Shown here piece after piece: positions 36,430 to 48,190 of a stretch of 64,000 bases of DNA; the first letter of the stretch is position 1; each line of letters opens with the position of its first letter. The DNA is from Ceratothoa steindachneri (taxonomy: Eukaryota; Arthropoda; Malacostraca; Isopoda; Cymothoidae): assembly GCA_963969495.1 (NCBI GenBank), contig OZ018330.1:48941206-49005205 (forward strand), given 5' to 3'. Below the pieces are notes generated by a model, which worked only from the letters and a program-made list of their open reading frames with translations, had not been told where the DNA came from and searched no databases. A program made the translations under genes and the position numbers.

Positions 36430-37500
36430 GAAAGGTTGGAGAGTCATGTGACACATGTAGCAAATTCCAAAGGACACCACCTAGACTGATAGTTAGCATG
36501 CCATTGGTGAGGCACTTCAATGACATCGTAAGTATGGAAGGATAAGTATTTCCTTGTAATGAATGACCTTGACACAAGATATTGTAATGCATGGGTGATC
36601 AAAAACAAAACCCCACAGCATGATTATTGATGCTCTAATGAGGTACCGGGTAGCTATATTTGGATTGCCCAAGAAGATACTGACAGACAATGGAGGAGAA
36701 TTTAACAATGAAGACTTCAGGAGTATGGGTGACAATTTCAACATTAAAGTAATGTGTACAACTGCTGAAAGCCCCTGGAGCAATGGGATATGTGAGACTG
36801 AATGCCGTATTAAAGTCCAACATGTTGAAGATTACTGAGGGAAGTCAATGTAACCTAGAAACTGCTCTAGCTTGGGCTGTGGCTGCCAGGAATGCCCTCC
36901 ATAATAATAATGGATTCTAACCTAATCAACTGGTGTTCAGTTTTAACCCCAACTATCCAAACATATTGGTGGATAACCCTCCAGCATTGGAAAACATTAC
37001 TTCCTCGCAGATCGTAGCTAACAACCTGAATGCTTTGCCAAAGTGCTGTGAGGAATTTGTGAGGTCTGACGCTAATGAGAGACTAAGAATGGCCTTGTTG
37101 CATAACATCCGTAAAACAAGGGATGAAGATGTTAAGATAGGAGATTGCATTTATTATAAACGTGAAGGCAAAGACATCTGGCGAGGTCCTTCAAGAGTGA
37201 TAGGGAAGGATGGGAAGATCAACATCTTGCGCCATGAAGGTCATATAGTTAGGGCTCATGTATGTAGAGCAAAAAGGTCTTCTTATGGTAATACCAATGG
37301 TAGTTCTGGTAAGGAGAACAATGAGAACATTAGTAGTGTGCAGACTACAGAGAGGACAGACCAGGCTACTGCCACTAAATATGATAATAATGATGGAGCC
37401 ATTGCCATCAGCACCAATATAAGATTCATCACAGCTAAAGACCTAATTTTTGTTCATTGTAAGTTCTGCCTTACAAGTGGGACACTCATGTTTAGATTTT
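36430..37500 (+). pseudogene. LTR-retrotransposon integrase remnant
   Basis: Plus-strand frames show the end of the zinc-binding region (CDTCSKFQRTPP), then, after a deletion with stops, the catalytic core: IFGLPKKILTDNGGEFNNED (second Asp) and ESPWSNGICETE (third acid, Glu). The first Asp is missing. A 189-codon frame (36933-37502) continues the C-terminal part with IYYKREGKDIWRGPSRVIG and ends near 37500. No LTRs, protease or RT are near. Superfamily (Copia or Gypsy) is left open. Confidence 0.8.
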
Positions 37501-38169
37501 AAAAGGCCATGGGCTTCAAGAAAATTGACACATTTATCGTTGTCAGCTAAAATTTAAATAGCACCTAAATGGGGAACATTCAATGAGTACATGACGCAGG
37601 AAGAAGACATTCTGACAAATGGCACATATCCGTGTGGGTGGGAGATTAAATACCAATGAGTTTGCCGGAAAAGTAACGTCATTTTTTTGTACAGAATTTG
37701 TGTTTCTTGAACTACACATATATAGTAATAAAAACATCAATACTGAATGAATCCTTTTTGAACAAGAATCAAAATGAAGGTCGAAAAAAATACTTTTTAA
37801 AAAAATCAAAGAAGAGAAATCAATATGGAGGCAAAACCCCCCCAAAAGTCATTTTTTAGTCAGAGTTAAGAATATGGTTTTATAGAGTATTAAACAATGG
37901 AAAATTAAGTAATTAAAAAGAGTAAATAATGTCAGGCATAGAGTAGTTAGGATATATAGAAAAGAAATAAGGAAAAAAACATAAAAATAAAAGAAAAACC
38001 TACTTTTGAACAATATAAAAAGCACAAAAAGCATTGAAACAAATAGAGCTTTCTGATTGGTCATTGATGGAACTGAATACAGATCTGTGATTGGCCAGTG
38101 AGATAGCAGAAAAACTGAAAAATAGCCCCCAAAATAAGCTAGAATCGCATCCGCCCATACTCTGCACAA
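37501..38169. other. Unassigned AT-rich stretch
   Basis: Overlapping minus-strand frames of up to 106 codons are Phe/Leu-rich and look like AT-biased noise. I see nothing else. Confidence 0.5.
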
Positions 38170-38775
38170 TTACCAACAAAAATAATACCTTCCCTGAAAC
38201 ACCTTGAATATGAAGATAGACTGAGGGTATTAAATATGTTCTCATTTGAGAAAAGATGTGTGAGGGGAGATATGATTGAGCTTTTTAAAATCTGTTCTCG
38301 GATGAATAAATTGGATTTTAGCAAGTTATTTGAGTTGGAAGGTAGTAATAGGACTAGGGGTCACCACTTAAAAATTAAAAAACAGAGGTGCAGGTTGGAT
38401 GTTAGAAAATATTTTTTCACCAATAGAGTGGTAGATTACTGGAATACTTTGCCACCTAAGACGATACGGTCCAAACTTGAATTTTTTTAAATACAGATTA
38501 GATGATTATATGGGAAGTATTCTGGACTCATTCCGTGGATGCAGTTTTTTGATGTGTCTTGATGATGATGCTTTTTGTTTTCGACACATTCCTGTATATG
38601 GTTCTAATTGTATATTATAGATGCATGATCTGACACAATCCTATGGATTATTTAAATTGTATATTGTAGCTGCTTGATCTGACACAATCCTATAGATACA
38701 TTTTGTGGGTGAGTTTTGACAGATGCGGATGACCTTTGATAGGCCCTTGTGATTTTTGTCATCTGTGAAATTATG
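38170..38775 (+). mobile_element. CR1/L2-type retrotransposon, 3' fragment (copy G)
   Basis: The RT C-terminal domain starts near RLRVLNMFSFEKRCVRGDMI and continues LDVRKYFFTNRVVDYWNTLP (38236-38490), the widespread '.RG.DLIE.FKI' and 'R..FF..RVV..WN.LP' pattern. A frame break in the T-run at 38480 precedes KYRLDDYMG. The 3' untranslated region has a 49-bp tandem duplication (38607-38700), a conserved stem (CGGATGAC / GTCATC) at 38726-38765, and ends 'gttatgttac'. Upstream RT is absent. It is the same family as fragments at 49.5-50.6 kb and 57.6 kb. Confidence 0.85.
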
Positions 38776-39870
38776 TTATGTTACTCTCCACCTCTTCTCC
38801 CTTTCTTTTCACTTCTCCTCTCTGGCCTTCTTCTTTCCTTTGTCCCCCCCCATTCACTTGTTCTTCTCATCCTCCTTTCTCTCTTCCTATTTTTTGCTCC
38901 TTTAGGGTGAGGAGGGAAAACACCGACCAAATGCTCTGGTAGGATAACTATTTCAAATTGCTGCCGCCACTTACCACCAACACAGTACCTATCCTCAGTG
39001 AACAACATGCAAGCAACAGGTTTCTGCCATCAAGACGTCTGTGTTTACCAGGTAAGAAAATTGATTTTTCGGAAGTCTATTGTTATTTTTCACAGTTCTC
39101 ATATAGTGTCTCATGTCATTGAATATGGCTGATTGTTTTGAGTTAAGTTTCATTATGATATTTATCCATATTGACATGTTATAGAGTGAAATGAAGTGCG
39201 TCCTTTCAAAGTGGCCACCATGGCATTGTTATGAAATAAAATGGTGGTGCGGGAGAACATTGACTGTCAACATGTAGGGAAACACCAATGCGTGAAATTT
39301 TGAAAATTCAATATACTGAGAAATACTTGGAAAAACAACAAAAGGTGACTGATTATGGCTACAGTTTGCACTCACCCAGGTACCAAATGGAATTTTTAAG
39401 CAGGTTTTTCTACTAATAGGTCGATGTTCCACCACCCCACCCTAATAAAAAATTTAACATCTTATGTATTTTGTATCTTAAATACAAATTTAATATTAGA
39501 ATACACAGATAGTAAAGCATTGATATTATATCAACAAAAGTGGCTAGGGTTATCATATATGTTGGTTTCAGGCAAAAAAAACACATTTTTTATTTTATGA
39601 GCTTCAAAAATAAGGGTCGATGTTCCCCCACACTCCAGTCAGTGTCCCCCTGTGGTAGGGGAACACCGATGATCGAGGTGGACAAAAATTTTGAAGTGCC
39701 AAAAATGACAGTTATTTTCTGAGTTGAGGATTTATGAGTATACCATAGGTGGGTCATGTTGTGAAGTTTGTTTTGGACATAGTTTGCACTTGCTCAGGTA
39801 CAAAAAGGAATTTTTATGCAGGTTTTTCTACTAATAGGTCGGTGTTGCCCCACCCTACCTGGCTGTTCTT
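38776..39870. repeat. Pyrimidine-rich tract and an unclassified local repeat family
   Basis: 38785-38895 is C/T-rich. Beyond it, variants of 'gggaacaccgac' recur near 38917, 39270 and 39658, and the opposite strand 'ggtcgatgttcccccac' near 39420, 39612 and 39838. A longer block ('aggaatttttatgcaggttt' type) is shared by 39380 and 39800. No open frame of note. It looks like a scrambled repeat array of unknown kind. Confidence 0.55.
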
Positions 39871-40900
39871 TCACCATTTATGCTTCTCTCTCCATATGCT
39901 TTCACAAATGCATGCTCTTCTTCTATCTGCCCTTTTTCTCGCTCTACTGGCATCTTTTTACTCCGATCTAACTTCTGCAAGTCATATGTTAGCTTATTCT
40001 ACCACTTCAACCCTCTTCTTCCATGCCTGGTTTTCATCTGTAAATTTTTCTTAGGTATATTACTTATTCTTCTAGTTTATTATACTCGCATATAAATATA
40101 CTCTCTAGTTCCTTTATCCTTGATATAAACCCACATTCCACAATTCCCACACATAATAGACCTCTCTCCCGGTTTGTGCACTATCACTATATTCCTATCC
40201 TTCATCTGACCGTACACTTTAACCACTGGGACCCTTCAACCTTTCTTCCACTATCTAATTCCTCACTCTCCTCCACAGGGTCACAATCTGCAATCACTTC
40301 CTCCCCTGATCTGATGAAGGTGACTCAGCTTTGCTTTGTCATCAGTACTGAGCATTTGTTGCTTTTCTTTAGCTTCCTTTATATTTTTACTTTTTGTTGC
40401 GGTTCTCTTACTATGTATTGCCCTGAATCTGTTGCTCTAGAATAGATTTCCTATAACTCCATATTTTATTTAAATAGGCTTTATTTTGATGAATTATTTC
40501 CTCTCGTTCTTTATTTTCTCTGAAATTTAATATGGCTTCCAGTGATTTATTTTCTACTACAAAGTTCTCCCTAATTCCTTTCATTCCTTTACATATTTTT
40601 ACGTATTAGTACATCTATATAATAATATTGAGCCTTGGGTGTTGTCATACCAATTCTCCTCCTTGATCTTTGTCTTAATCCTATTATACATTTTTAGCGT
40701 TGATTTTTGTTGTATTTCTGCCTTCCATTTAATTTCTTCATACATATTTATTCTATCATATAGTTGATTCTTTATTCAGTTTACCTAGTTTATTTAGATT
40801 TTTTTATGTCTATGTTGCCTAAATATTTTCTTGCTGTTTTAAACCACCGGTCACTCTCCTCTTCCATATAACTTTCCTTGAATACTTCTTTTAGCAGGTT
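39871..40900. other. T-rich stretch downstream of element D
   Basis: The composition (T/C-rich on +, A/G-rich on -) matches element D, so part of it is probably D's 3' untranslated region or additional decayed ORF2 sequence. Open frames of about 100 codons on the plus strand have no motif. Confidence 0.4.
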
Positions 40901-40911
40901 ATTGTTACTCT

Positions 40912-41716
40912 TCAATATATGTTGTATATAAGTAGTTTAGTTTTCATATCTCTTGCTAGCATGATTGATGTTCCCACCTCCCCCTGCAGGGTTACTGCAG
41001 GTGCATAACTTGGTGCCCCTAGCACTTTTCTCCATACTGAGTTTTCTGTTCTCTGTAGTCTCTCTAGCTCCTTCTTAGTCCAAGTTAATAATGCTGCCGC
41101 ATTTAGTATGCTAGGGAGAGCAACAGATTTGCAGTAAGTTTTCCCCATTAACATTTTGTTACTTGCTCTTTCTATTATTGAATATGTCATGTTGGCTAGC
41201 TTCCTTCCTTGTTCAATCTTTAAGCACTTATGTATTTTAAAACATTCAATTTTGTCGCACAGGGTTACACCTAAATACTTTAATTCACATACCACTTTAA
41301 TGCCTGATATCTGTTCTGGTCTTTCTTTTATATTAAATATCATGCAGTAACTTTTTTGTTTGTTCATTTCTAGGCCACTCTGCTTAGAGACTCTTTATTT
41401 TTTAATAGAATTTTATTAGAATTTTTGTTATTACTTATCTGTTATTTTCTTTTCATGTTCTTTTCCTGTTCTAATAAAATTTTGCACTTTCCTTTTTTGC
41501 TTTTGATAAAGTTGGTCATATTTTTTTTTCCTGTTCTGATTTGGCATTTCTCCAACCTCTGTTATATCTCCTCCTCACTGATATCTCTTGTTGTATCTCT
41601 TCTGTAAAACAAATTTGCTCAGTTTTCCCTTTTCTTTTATCTGTATATCTTTTTCTGATTACTTTCTTTAGATTTATATCTGCACTCTCCTTCATAAGGC
41701 TCTCAAATTCTTCCAT
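40912..41716 (-). pseudogene. Element D RT remnant with internal deletion
   Basis: The frame 41716-41516 is the basic linker before the RT (TEEIQQEISVRRRYNRGW). Within about 100 bp it gives way to MNKQKSYCMIFN and CELKYLGVTL (41367-40912), which lies after the catalytic box in RTs. The fingers and palm, including the F/YADD box, are therefore deleted. The end reads LPSILNAAALLTWTKKELE. Confidence 0.75.
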
Positions 41717-41949
41717 ATCTAATACATCTACTCCCTTATTTCTTATACTTCCTTCTATATGTTTCAGTTTCTCTGTCTCCTAACCTATAGTATTCTTCGG
41801 CCTTATATTCCTGATGTGCTTTTTTACACTTAGCCGATCAATATCTAAATTCAGCTGTTAGCAAACAGTGGTCCGACAGATCAAAAAGTTGTTTTTCTTT
41901 GTCTGTTTTCATTCCAACAAAGTTTCTGTACTGATTTTGATTGCATAAA

Positions 41950-42601
41950 ACAAAGTCTATAACACTTTTTTCATTTCCTTGTACTCATGTTCAAACCCTC
42001 CGTTCTGTAATCAACGTTTAGTATGGTCAAATCCCATTTTTCAATTAGTTCTGTTAGGAGCTGGCCATTTGCATTTTCCTTTTGTTTGCCCATATAGCCG
42101 AGATAGGCATTAAAGTCACCCATAATCAGAATATTCTCATTTTCATGATTAGTTAATCTAGTATTCAGTTGTTCCACTATTTCCTGGTTCCTTCTCCCTT
42201 CCCTTACATCTCAATACATTAGCAACACTACCATTTTTTCTCCTTGTATATTTATATTTGCTTCTAGTATATCTGGATTTTCTAGGGAAAATTTCTTTAC
42301 TTCAATATTTTGATCTTTTCGGGCATAGTATCATGAGACCTCCCCCTTTCTTATCTGATATATTCCTCATACTTGAAATACTACCAATATTTTCAGCATA
42401 GTTAATCTTTGAATATTTATGTTGAGTTTCTGTAATACATATAATTCCATTTCCTTCTGTCCTTAACATGCTTTCCAACTCCACATTTTTTAAGGTAGTA
42501 AATCCTTGTATATTTAGTAGTTTGATAGTGTAGCTTCCTGTTATAGTAGTTGCTTTGAAAAAAAAACTCTTTCTAAATGCCTCTCTTGATGTACCATCCA
42601 T
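41950..42601 (-). pseudogene. Element D endonuclease fragment
   Basis: KLLNIQGFTTLKNVELE (start of an APE-type domain) and IICITETQHKY occur in 42601-42302. ILIMGDFNAYLGYMGKQ and LTILNVDYRTEG occur in 42177-41971, in another frame. GDFN is the usual catalytic region. Confidence 0.78.
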
Positions 42602-42772
42602 ATTCCCCTTGTTCTTTTTTTTCTCTTATCTTCTCTTTTAGCTCCTTTTCTCTTTCATTACGTGTCAGATCAGGTTGAATATATACAGGCTTATACTCTG
42701 GCTTAGAAGTATATTTCAACTTCTTTGCGTTTTTAATGATATGCCACTTCTTTGTAGAGTCCTATAGTTTTA

Positions 42773-43525
42773 CTAGCATGCATCGATCCTTTTGTTCCTA
42801 CCCCTATCTTCTTGTTCTATTGTTCCCAACCTAGCTATGCCTGTTATTTCAGATTCCTCTATCTTCACATCAATTTCATTTGCAAATATATCCATACAGG
42901 TTGCTAATTCCTGATCATACCTCTCATTCTCACTTATGCTTCTCAGTTCCTCTATATTATATATCACTAAATTGTTTTTTCTTCTGTCTCTATCTTCCTT
43001 TTCTTTAATTATCTCAAAAGCTTTGTTGTATAGATAAGTGTCTAGATCTTTTTCCCTTTCTTCCCATTTTTTAGAGATTGTAAATCTTTTGTTGCATTTT
43101 CTCTATCACCATTTTAAGTTCTCCTAAGTCCTTCTTGCTTACCTTATCATCTTCCACACTGTTTTCCTGTTTATCGCTATCCTCTTGTTTGACCAATCTC
43201 CTATTATCCACTATCTTTTTGAATCTCTTTACCTTCTGCAGAACTTGTACATTGTCCTTTCTAACATCTTGTAATTCTCTCTTCATCTTGATATTTTCTT
43301 CCTTGAGCTTTTTATTTTCCATGAGGTTTTTTCTTTATTGTAGGCTTACACCTTTTACAAAACCACAAGATATCTTCATCCCTCTCCATTTCCTTGTATA
43401 GCACTTCCCCTATACCTTCACAGGTTATGTGGTACCAAAGCTCGTATTTATCACATTGTAGACCATCCTCATCTCCCTGTACTTTTTTTCTGCATTGTTT
43501 ACACTTCTCCAGTGCTGGATTATTC
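42773..43525 (-). pseudogene. Element D ORF1: PHD-like zinc finger plus coiled coil
   Basis: A minus-strand frame at about 43525-43330 shows Cys/His spacing CKQC, then LQCDKYELWYHITCEG and ILWFCKRC: a PHD-type C4HC3 layout with the typical Trp-Tyr-His before a Cys. A stop follows after KKPHGK, and a neighbouring frame continues with a heptad-like Lys/Glu-rich coiled coil (MENKKLKEENIKMKRELQDV, 43322-43071). A 64-codon piece at 42967-42773 follows. PHD-bearing ORF1s are known in CR1/L2-group elements, where they are thought to act in nucleic-acid or chromatin contact. Confidence 0.75.
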
Positions 43526-43600
43526 CCATGCTATTCCTCTCATCTATACATCCGTTGTTCTGATCATGTTTTCTGTTAGGGTTTTTTTTTTCAGGAGGGG

Positions 43601-44299
43601 TTCACTCCTCTTGGATGGAGTGTCTTCCCACCAGACCAGTATTTTTTATTTGTTCTTCATTAATTCACAGTTTTTAGGAGGTGTGTTAATGATAGTGGGT
43701 CTAAGAGAGTTAGACACTACACAATTTGCTGCACTGTATAATTGGTATAATCATGAGTTTATATTATAATTAGGTGAGCTAATGATTCTCTCTTTTCTTT
43801 CCCTTTTTTTTATCTTATTAATTTATTTTAATATGTAAAATCTTAGTGATTTCTCTTTTAAAGGTGAATACCTGTATAAATACGTTTAAAGATATTTATT
43901 AATTTTGAGTTACATCTGGTTCCTGAGATAATTGAAAGTGATAGTTATAGTTAATAGAATAGAAACCCAGACCAATCTTCACCTATGGGGCTCCTCTCCA
44001 TAGGGATTCAGAAAAGAAGTGGAACCTTGTTAGTATCCTTAATATTTGAACCAGAATATGTTCTTAACTGGATTTGGTCAAAGGTAACATTTATGTAGGT
44101 ATTTATAGACAAGTTAAATTTGTTAATCGGGTAATTAAGGTAAAATAGTGACTGATCAAGCAGACTTAGTTTATAGATATTGAGTTATTTATAGTTATTG
44201 TGATAATCAAGTTGGAGTATACTAGGTATCTATAATAGTAATATATTCATTATTTTTAAGCAGTTTTAGATTTATAATTTTGATCATTTTCTAGTAGAA
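43601..44299. other. Unassigned AT-rich spacer between elements D and C
   Basis: It probably holds the 5' leader of D and the 3' untranslated region of C. No boundary motif is clear. Confidence 0.4.
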
Positions 44300-44378
44300 G
44301 CAAGAAATTTAAGAAGTATTTTTTTATCTTTTCTTGGGTATGTGGGCTGAAACCACCTCCTCCCAAAAGGGTTTTGAG

Positions 44379-47300
44379 TTATATTTTTATATTCAGTAAG
44401 CTTAGATTGCTTATCATTTTTTGTCTTTTTATATTATAAGCGGGACATTCTAATAGAAAATGTTTTACTGTCTCAGGTAAATTGCAGTGATCACAATTTG
44501 GTGAGTTTTTTAACTTAATTTTGTTTAGGTAGCAATTTAAGCCTACATGTCCTGATCTCAGTCTGACAAGTGCAGTTTCAAGTCTCCTATGTTTATCAAA
44601 TGACCATGGCCAATGATTGAATTTGTTTTTTATTTCACCAAATTTAGTAGAAATTACAGATCTTTCCCAAATAGAGGAATATTCTTTTTCTATCATTTCT
44701 CTTAATAAGTTTACAATTTTGCTTTTAAAGAATGGAGTGGTTTTAATGTTATTAAAATTGTGGGAGGCTTTAGCTAATAGGTCTGCTTTTTCATTTCCCA
44801 CTATCCCTATGTGAGAGGGTATCCATTGGAAATATATTTTATGATTGTTGCTCTGATATTATTTTCATTAACTAGGTTTGAGTATGTTTGGCTTGTTCTG
44901 TGGTCTTCTTATATATAGAGGCTAGATTGTGAATCAGTAAGTATAACAGCAGATGTGGCAGAGTAGTTTTTGCAATGACTAAGTGCCTTTTTAATGGCAA
45001 ATAGTTCAGTGAAAAGTACAGTATGATCTCCATCCAATTTCCAAGAGTAACACTGGTCAGAGTCTTGAATAAAGATAGCAGCTGAACATGAGTATTTATC
45101 GTTTAGGAGTACTTTTGATCCATCGGTAAGTATTTTTTGGATTCCGGTAAAATTGTTGTTGATGTAATCTTCTATTTGTGTTTTGCTAATATTTGACATT
45201 GATTTCGGGTAAGTTATTGGTAAATTCGATTGTATCGGTAATTTCATGTTTTCCCAAGGTGGTATATTACTGATATACGATTTCCTATATATGAAGTGGT
45301 CTATGCCAAGTTTATTACATAGATTGATAGCTCTATAGTAATAAGGCGGTTTGTTTCGGGTAGTCCACATAACTTCTGTGACAGCTTTTTTGTGAATATT
45401 GAAGTTTTCTTTCAAAATATGGTTATTTGGTGATGAGAGTATTTTTAAAAAGTAATTCATGCTAACAAAATCTCTCTGATACTGAAGTGGTAGCATACAA
45501 GTTTCACCATAAAGAGAAGCAATGGGAGAAGACATCATTGCTCCAATGCTAATTCTAATTCCTGCATTAACAATAACATCTAGTTTCTTTTTTACAGATT
45601 GACAGGCGGAATCATAAACTTCACATCCATATTGTATCTTGCTGATAATATATGCCTTGAGAAATATAAGTAATGACTTTCGGTTAGCTCCGTATGATAA
45701 TTTACTGAAAGATTTCAGTATATTCAGGCGTTTTTGGCAATTTAATACAAGGTAATTTATATGACATTTCCAGGTCAAGGTAGGTGCATCAAAAAAGAGA
45801 CCTAGAAATTTATTTTCTTTAACATCTTTTATTCTTTGGTTATTTATTGATATAAATGGTGTTCTAAGTATTCTTTGATTATTTATTGATATAAATGGTG
45901 TTCTAAGTATTCTTTGATTTGTAAAATACATTAGTTTAGTTTTATTAATGTTAATTGTAGTTCCCCATGGGTCACAGAAATCTTTTATTTTATTAACGGC
46001 TCTTTGAAGATTTTCTTCAGCTTCCTGTAGTGTGTTCCCACTGATCATCTGCAAAACAGGATATATTGCAGTTTATTAATTGAGGCATGTCATTGTTGAA
46101 AATAGTGTATAGAATAGGTGACAGTATTGAACCTTGTGGTATTCCTCTATCAAATTTAAAGCTGTCTGATAAGAATTCTCCAATGAAGATTTTAAATGAG
46201 CGATTTTTTAAGATAATTGACTATAATAGTTAATAGTCTTCCTGTTACACCAGATTTTGCGAGTTTGTACGTTAGGGCCAGATGTGGGACCAAATCAAAT
46301 GCTTTTTTGATATCAAGGAATAGCGCTATAATATGCTTTTTTTGTTTTACATTTATCCTAATAAAATTTTATAATTTCACTAGTTGATCAATTGAACTGT
46401 GTTTCTTACAGAAACCACTTTGGAAGGATTTTATTATGTTATTTTTTTCAAGAAACCAATAAAGTATATTGTATATCATTTTCTCAAAGCATTTTCCCAA
46501 AATAGAGAGTAAGGAAATTAGTCTATATGATCCTGGATTTGCCGGATCTTGATCAGTTTTTTTATGGGTATCAATGTTTCTTTCCATGTGGATGGGAATT
46601 TACCTAGTGACCAGCAGCTATTAAATATTTTTAAGATTTTCTTTTTATATTCTGGTGGAAGATTTGATAGGAGTGCTTTATGTATTAAGTCAGATCCCAT
46701 AGCTTTTCCTCCTTTTTCTGAGATGCTGATTAAGCTATCAATGTATTCTTCCCAGGTGAATTCCTTGTTAAAATCTTCTGATAAGTCTTTTGTAGCATCA
46801 CTGATCAGTTTATTTTGTTGTTCATTTAAAATAACTGGATCTCCATCTTTAAGGATATCTTCAAAATTCTGTCCAAAAATATTTGCCTTTTCTTTTTCAC
46901 CTAGCACTGGATTATCATTTTGAATAAGAGGAAATGTTTGTTCTCTATAAGTGCCTCTGAACTTTTTAAAAAAGAACCAGATATCTTGAATTGGGGTTCT
47001 AAAGTTTATATTAGATATAAATTTTTGTAAAGATATTTTTTTTGCTCTTCTAATTGTCCTTTGTGCTATAGCTTTTTGTCTATTAAAGGCTATGGTGTTC
47101 TGTGGAGTGAAGTTTCTTTCATTAGTACGTTTAGCCTTCCGCCTCAGAGCCACCTGTTTGCTGCATTCTTCTGTCCACCATGGTTTGTTATATTTAGTGC
47201 TTTTAGGTTTAATACTAAGTTTGAAAGTTAATTTGCTGGCTTCTATTATATTTTCTATTATTTCATCTAATTCTTCAAGTGGATTTTGAGATATGTCAGC

Positions 47301-48057
47301 TTGAATTGAATTAAAATTAGTTATCCATTCTGACCATTTGTTATTTTTTATCTTCCAATCTGGTCTTTTTCCTATGTTAGATACAGTTATTAGTTCAGAT
47401 AAATGGATAAGGATTGGGATATGATCTGAGCCGAGATCTCTACCCAAGTTTATTTCAGTTTTATCAGAAAGGTCAATAGTTGAGTAAGAGTTATTTCTTA
47501 GGCCATATCTTGTTTTAAGACCTAGAGGAGTTGCTATAGTTAGATATGATTGGGCAATATAATTATTGAAAGCGGTTGCTTGTTGCAGAGGTTCACGCTT
47601 GAGATGATTATCCCATCCGGGGTCTTTGATTTAGATGACCACAAATAATTAATTTATTACTGAGTTGAGATGTATAGAATTCTAGTTCTTGTTCAATAGA
47701 ATTGTTTGCATGGGGATTATATAAATTGAGTATATCTACAGCATTATTATTTTTTAGATAAATTCTGATAGCCTGAGCTTCAAGGGCTTTGTTAATATAG
47801 TCATTTAGATTTATTATTTTATAGTTAATGTCTTTGCAAATTAAGATCATTATACCTCCACCCCTTCTATCTCTGTCTCTTCTAAAAATTGCATAGTTAA
47901 TAAAATTAACATTTGATTTGATGCCCAATCGTGTTTCGCATATATAACACAAGTGGGGTTTGTTAACATATAAGTAAACTTTGAATTCTGATAGATGAGA
48001 AAATAAGCTCTGGCAATTCCATTGCAAAATTTTTATCTTGTTTGTTTTATTATCCAT
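44379..48057 (-). pseudogene. Element C ORF2: endonuclease, RT, RNase H
   Basis: The start is MDNKTNKIKILQWNCQSLF at 48057 (endonuclease), with ICETRLGI; GRDLGSDHIPI follows in 47447-46518 together with RT start KPWWTEECSKQ and MGSDLIHKAL. YRLISLLSILGKCFEKM (46587-46369) and LFLDIKKAFD are followed by FADD at 46055-46044, then KLDVIVNAGIRISIGAM-type thumb (46054-44909), which contains an in-frame 39-bp duplication. RNase H is split: TDGSKV and AELFAIKKAL at the end of that frame, and GNEKADLLAK plus CDHCNLPETVKHFLLECPA in 44801-44379. Frames break near 47.6, 46.5, 46.3 and 44.85 kb. Confidence 0.83.
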
Positions 48058-48190
48058 TTTACTTGGCTTTTTTATTTATAGGTTCAGGTGCACTACAAAC
48101 GGGTCTTTTATTTGATTTGATTAGGTTTGGATTATTAGTTTTGCCGTTTCTTTTATTTTTTTCAGGTTCAGAATTTAGGGGGGGTTTATT

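Larger units (their letters stand above)
40901..43600 (-). mobile_element. Element D: CR1-like retrotransposon with PHD-finger ORF1, RT core deleted
   Basis: Minus-strand order: a PHD-like zinc finger (about 43525-43335), a coiled coil and ORF1 rest (43322-42773), endonuclease (42601-41950), and RT thumb/C-terminal part (41367-40912). AT-rich with many small lesions. The finger/palm part of the RT is missing. The ends were not defined. Confidence 0.8.

Noticed and set aside
30150..36430. Target-site duplication for element B
   Set aside because: I compared about 20 bp outside each end and found no direct repeat.
38906..39052. Possible plus-strand exon between 'ctcctttag' and 'ccaggtaaga'
   Set aside because: The splice-like borders are good, but all three frames contain stops and the segment belongs to a local repeat family.
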